Origin: CAUZRD01 sp963582255
Lineage (GTDB): Bacteria; Pseudomonadota; Alphaproteobacteria; Rhizobiales; TMED25
Direction: 5' to 3'
Length of the DNA stretch: 6,482 nt
NCBI GenBank assembly: GCA_963582255.1
Contig: CAUZRD010000126.1
Span: forward strand, 1 to 6,482
Shown: positions 6,073 to 6,482 of the stretch, in pieces
Numbering within the stretch: position 1 is the first letter of the stretch
How the letters are laid out: every line of letters begins with the position of its first letter
Made by a program: the position numbers and the translations under genes
The notes under the pieces: model-generated
Told to the model about the DNA's origin: nothing
What the model saw: the letters and a program-made list of their open reading frames with translations, nothing else
The model's database searches: none

Positions 6073-6482
6073 ATGCCACCACTCAAACAAGACTATAAAC
6101 CCTACGTCTCCACTACCGCTCGCGAACATCTGGGCCATTTTGACCGCTCTGATGCGGTCACCGTTGACATTCACGGGCACATGCGCGTGGAAGAGGCTGG
6201 CAAACTGATTGCTAAACATCTAGCCCCCGAAGCCCATGACGGTATTCGCTACGCATCTGAGCTAACACGCGAGATCGGGGTGAAACAAAATTCCGAACGC
6301 GCGAGTGAGCTATTAGGCGTGGAAGAACGTTTGGCTGAAATGGACAAAATGAAGGTCGACGTCATGGCTGTCTCACCACATCCTCCCCAGCTTTACCCAC
6401 AAGTTGAGCCGAGCATTGGCGCGGAAATCTCGCAAGTCGTTAATGACGGCATTCACGCGATGATTAAAGATCACCCAAAACG
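6073..6482 (+). CDS. Second ACMSD-like amidohydrolase, paralog of the preceding gene, C-terminus cut by window edge
   Basis: I translated this frame directly: 136 complete codons, open to the right edge with no stop. It begins MPPLKQDYKPYVST and reaches the first metal-binding motif VDIHGHM with His34 and His36. LGVEERLAEMDKMKVDV at about 82-98 and VVNDGI near 124-129 are nearly the same as the corresponding stretches of the 4841-5938 protein. From residue 28 to 136 the two align without a gap, with 45 of 109 identical by hand count. Expected full length is about 350-360 residues, so the second half of the barrel, with the remaining metal ligands and the HGGG and GTDYP motifs, lies outside the window; whether it is catalytically complete cannot be judged. 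The shared extension and order suggest old tandem duplication. Its different stretch at residues 38-62 (around the substrate-lid region) suggests a different substrate or a hetero-oligomer partner. Confidence 0.88.
   Translation, partial: MPPLKQDYKPYVSTTAREHLGHFDRSDAVTVDIHGHMRVEEAGKLIAKHLAPEAHDGIRYASELTREIGVKQNSERASELLGVEERLAEMDKMKVDVMAVSPHPPQLYPQVEPSIGAEISQVVNDGIHAMIKDHPK

Overview
The window looks like chromosomal DNA of an alphaproteobacterium of moderate GC (about half, judged by eye), possibly a marine or free-living lineage. The basis is the compact glmU-glmS gene pair, the style of the GlmU C-terminus, and the catabolic-type neighbours (a zeta-class glutathione transferase and ACMSD-like amidohydrolases). 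No rRNA, tRNA, insertion sequence, CRISPR array or phage gene is visible. The genus cannot be fixed from the sequence alone.

Left half (1-3891, minus strand): three genes read leftward in one probable operon: a Gfo/Idh/MocA-family NAD(P)-dependent oxidoreductase, glmU, and glmS. glmS runs off the left edge, so only its first 502 codons are present. GlmS makes glucosamine-6-phosphate from fructose-6-phosphate and glutamine. GlmU, after GlmM (not in this window) converts the 6-phosphate to the 1-phosphate, acetylates and uridylylates it to UDP-GlcNAc for peptidoglycan and LPS. glmU and glmS are 5 nt apart. The oxidoreductase ends 36 nt before the preferred glmU start, and its substrate is unknown.

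A 117-nt divergent spacer (3892-4008) separates this operon from the rightward genes. It presumably holds promoters for both directions, but none is convincing.

Right half (4009-6482, plus strand): first comes a maleylacetoacetate-isomerase-like zeta-class GST in which the usual Ser-Ser-Cys catalytic motif reads Ser-Leu-Ala. After 193 nt without a recognisable gene comes a complete amidohydrolase-2 / ACMSD-like metal-dependent enzyme (365 aa). After another 134 nt, which hold a strong 15-bp-arm hairpin, comes the first third of a second, paralogous amidohydrolase cut by the right edge. The two amidohydrolases align without gaps over 109 residues at about 40% identity (hand count) and share a similar N-terminal extension, so they are an old tandem duplication. 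Together with the GST they suggest breakdown of an aromatic or other carboxylated ring-cleavage product, but no substrate can be assigned.

Most of the window is ordinary. The points most worth a second look are the tandem amidohydrolase pair with its intervening hairpin, the altered active-site motif of the GST, and the oxidoreductase placed ahead of glmU-glmS.
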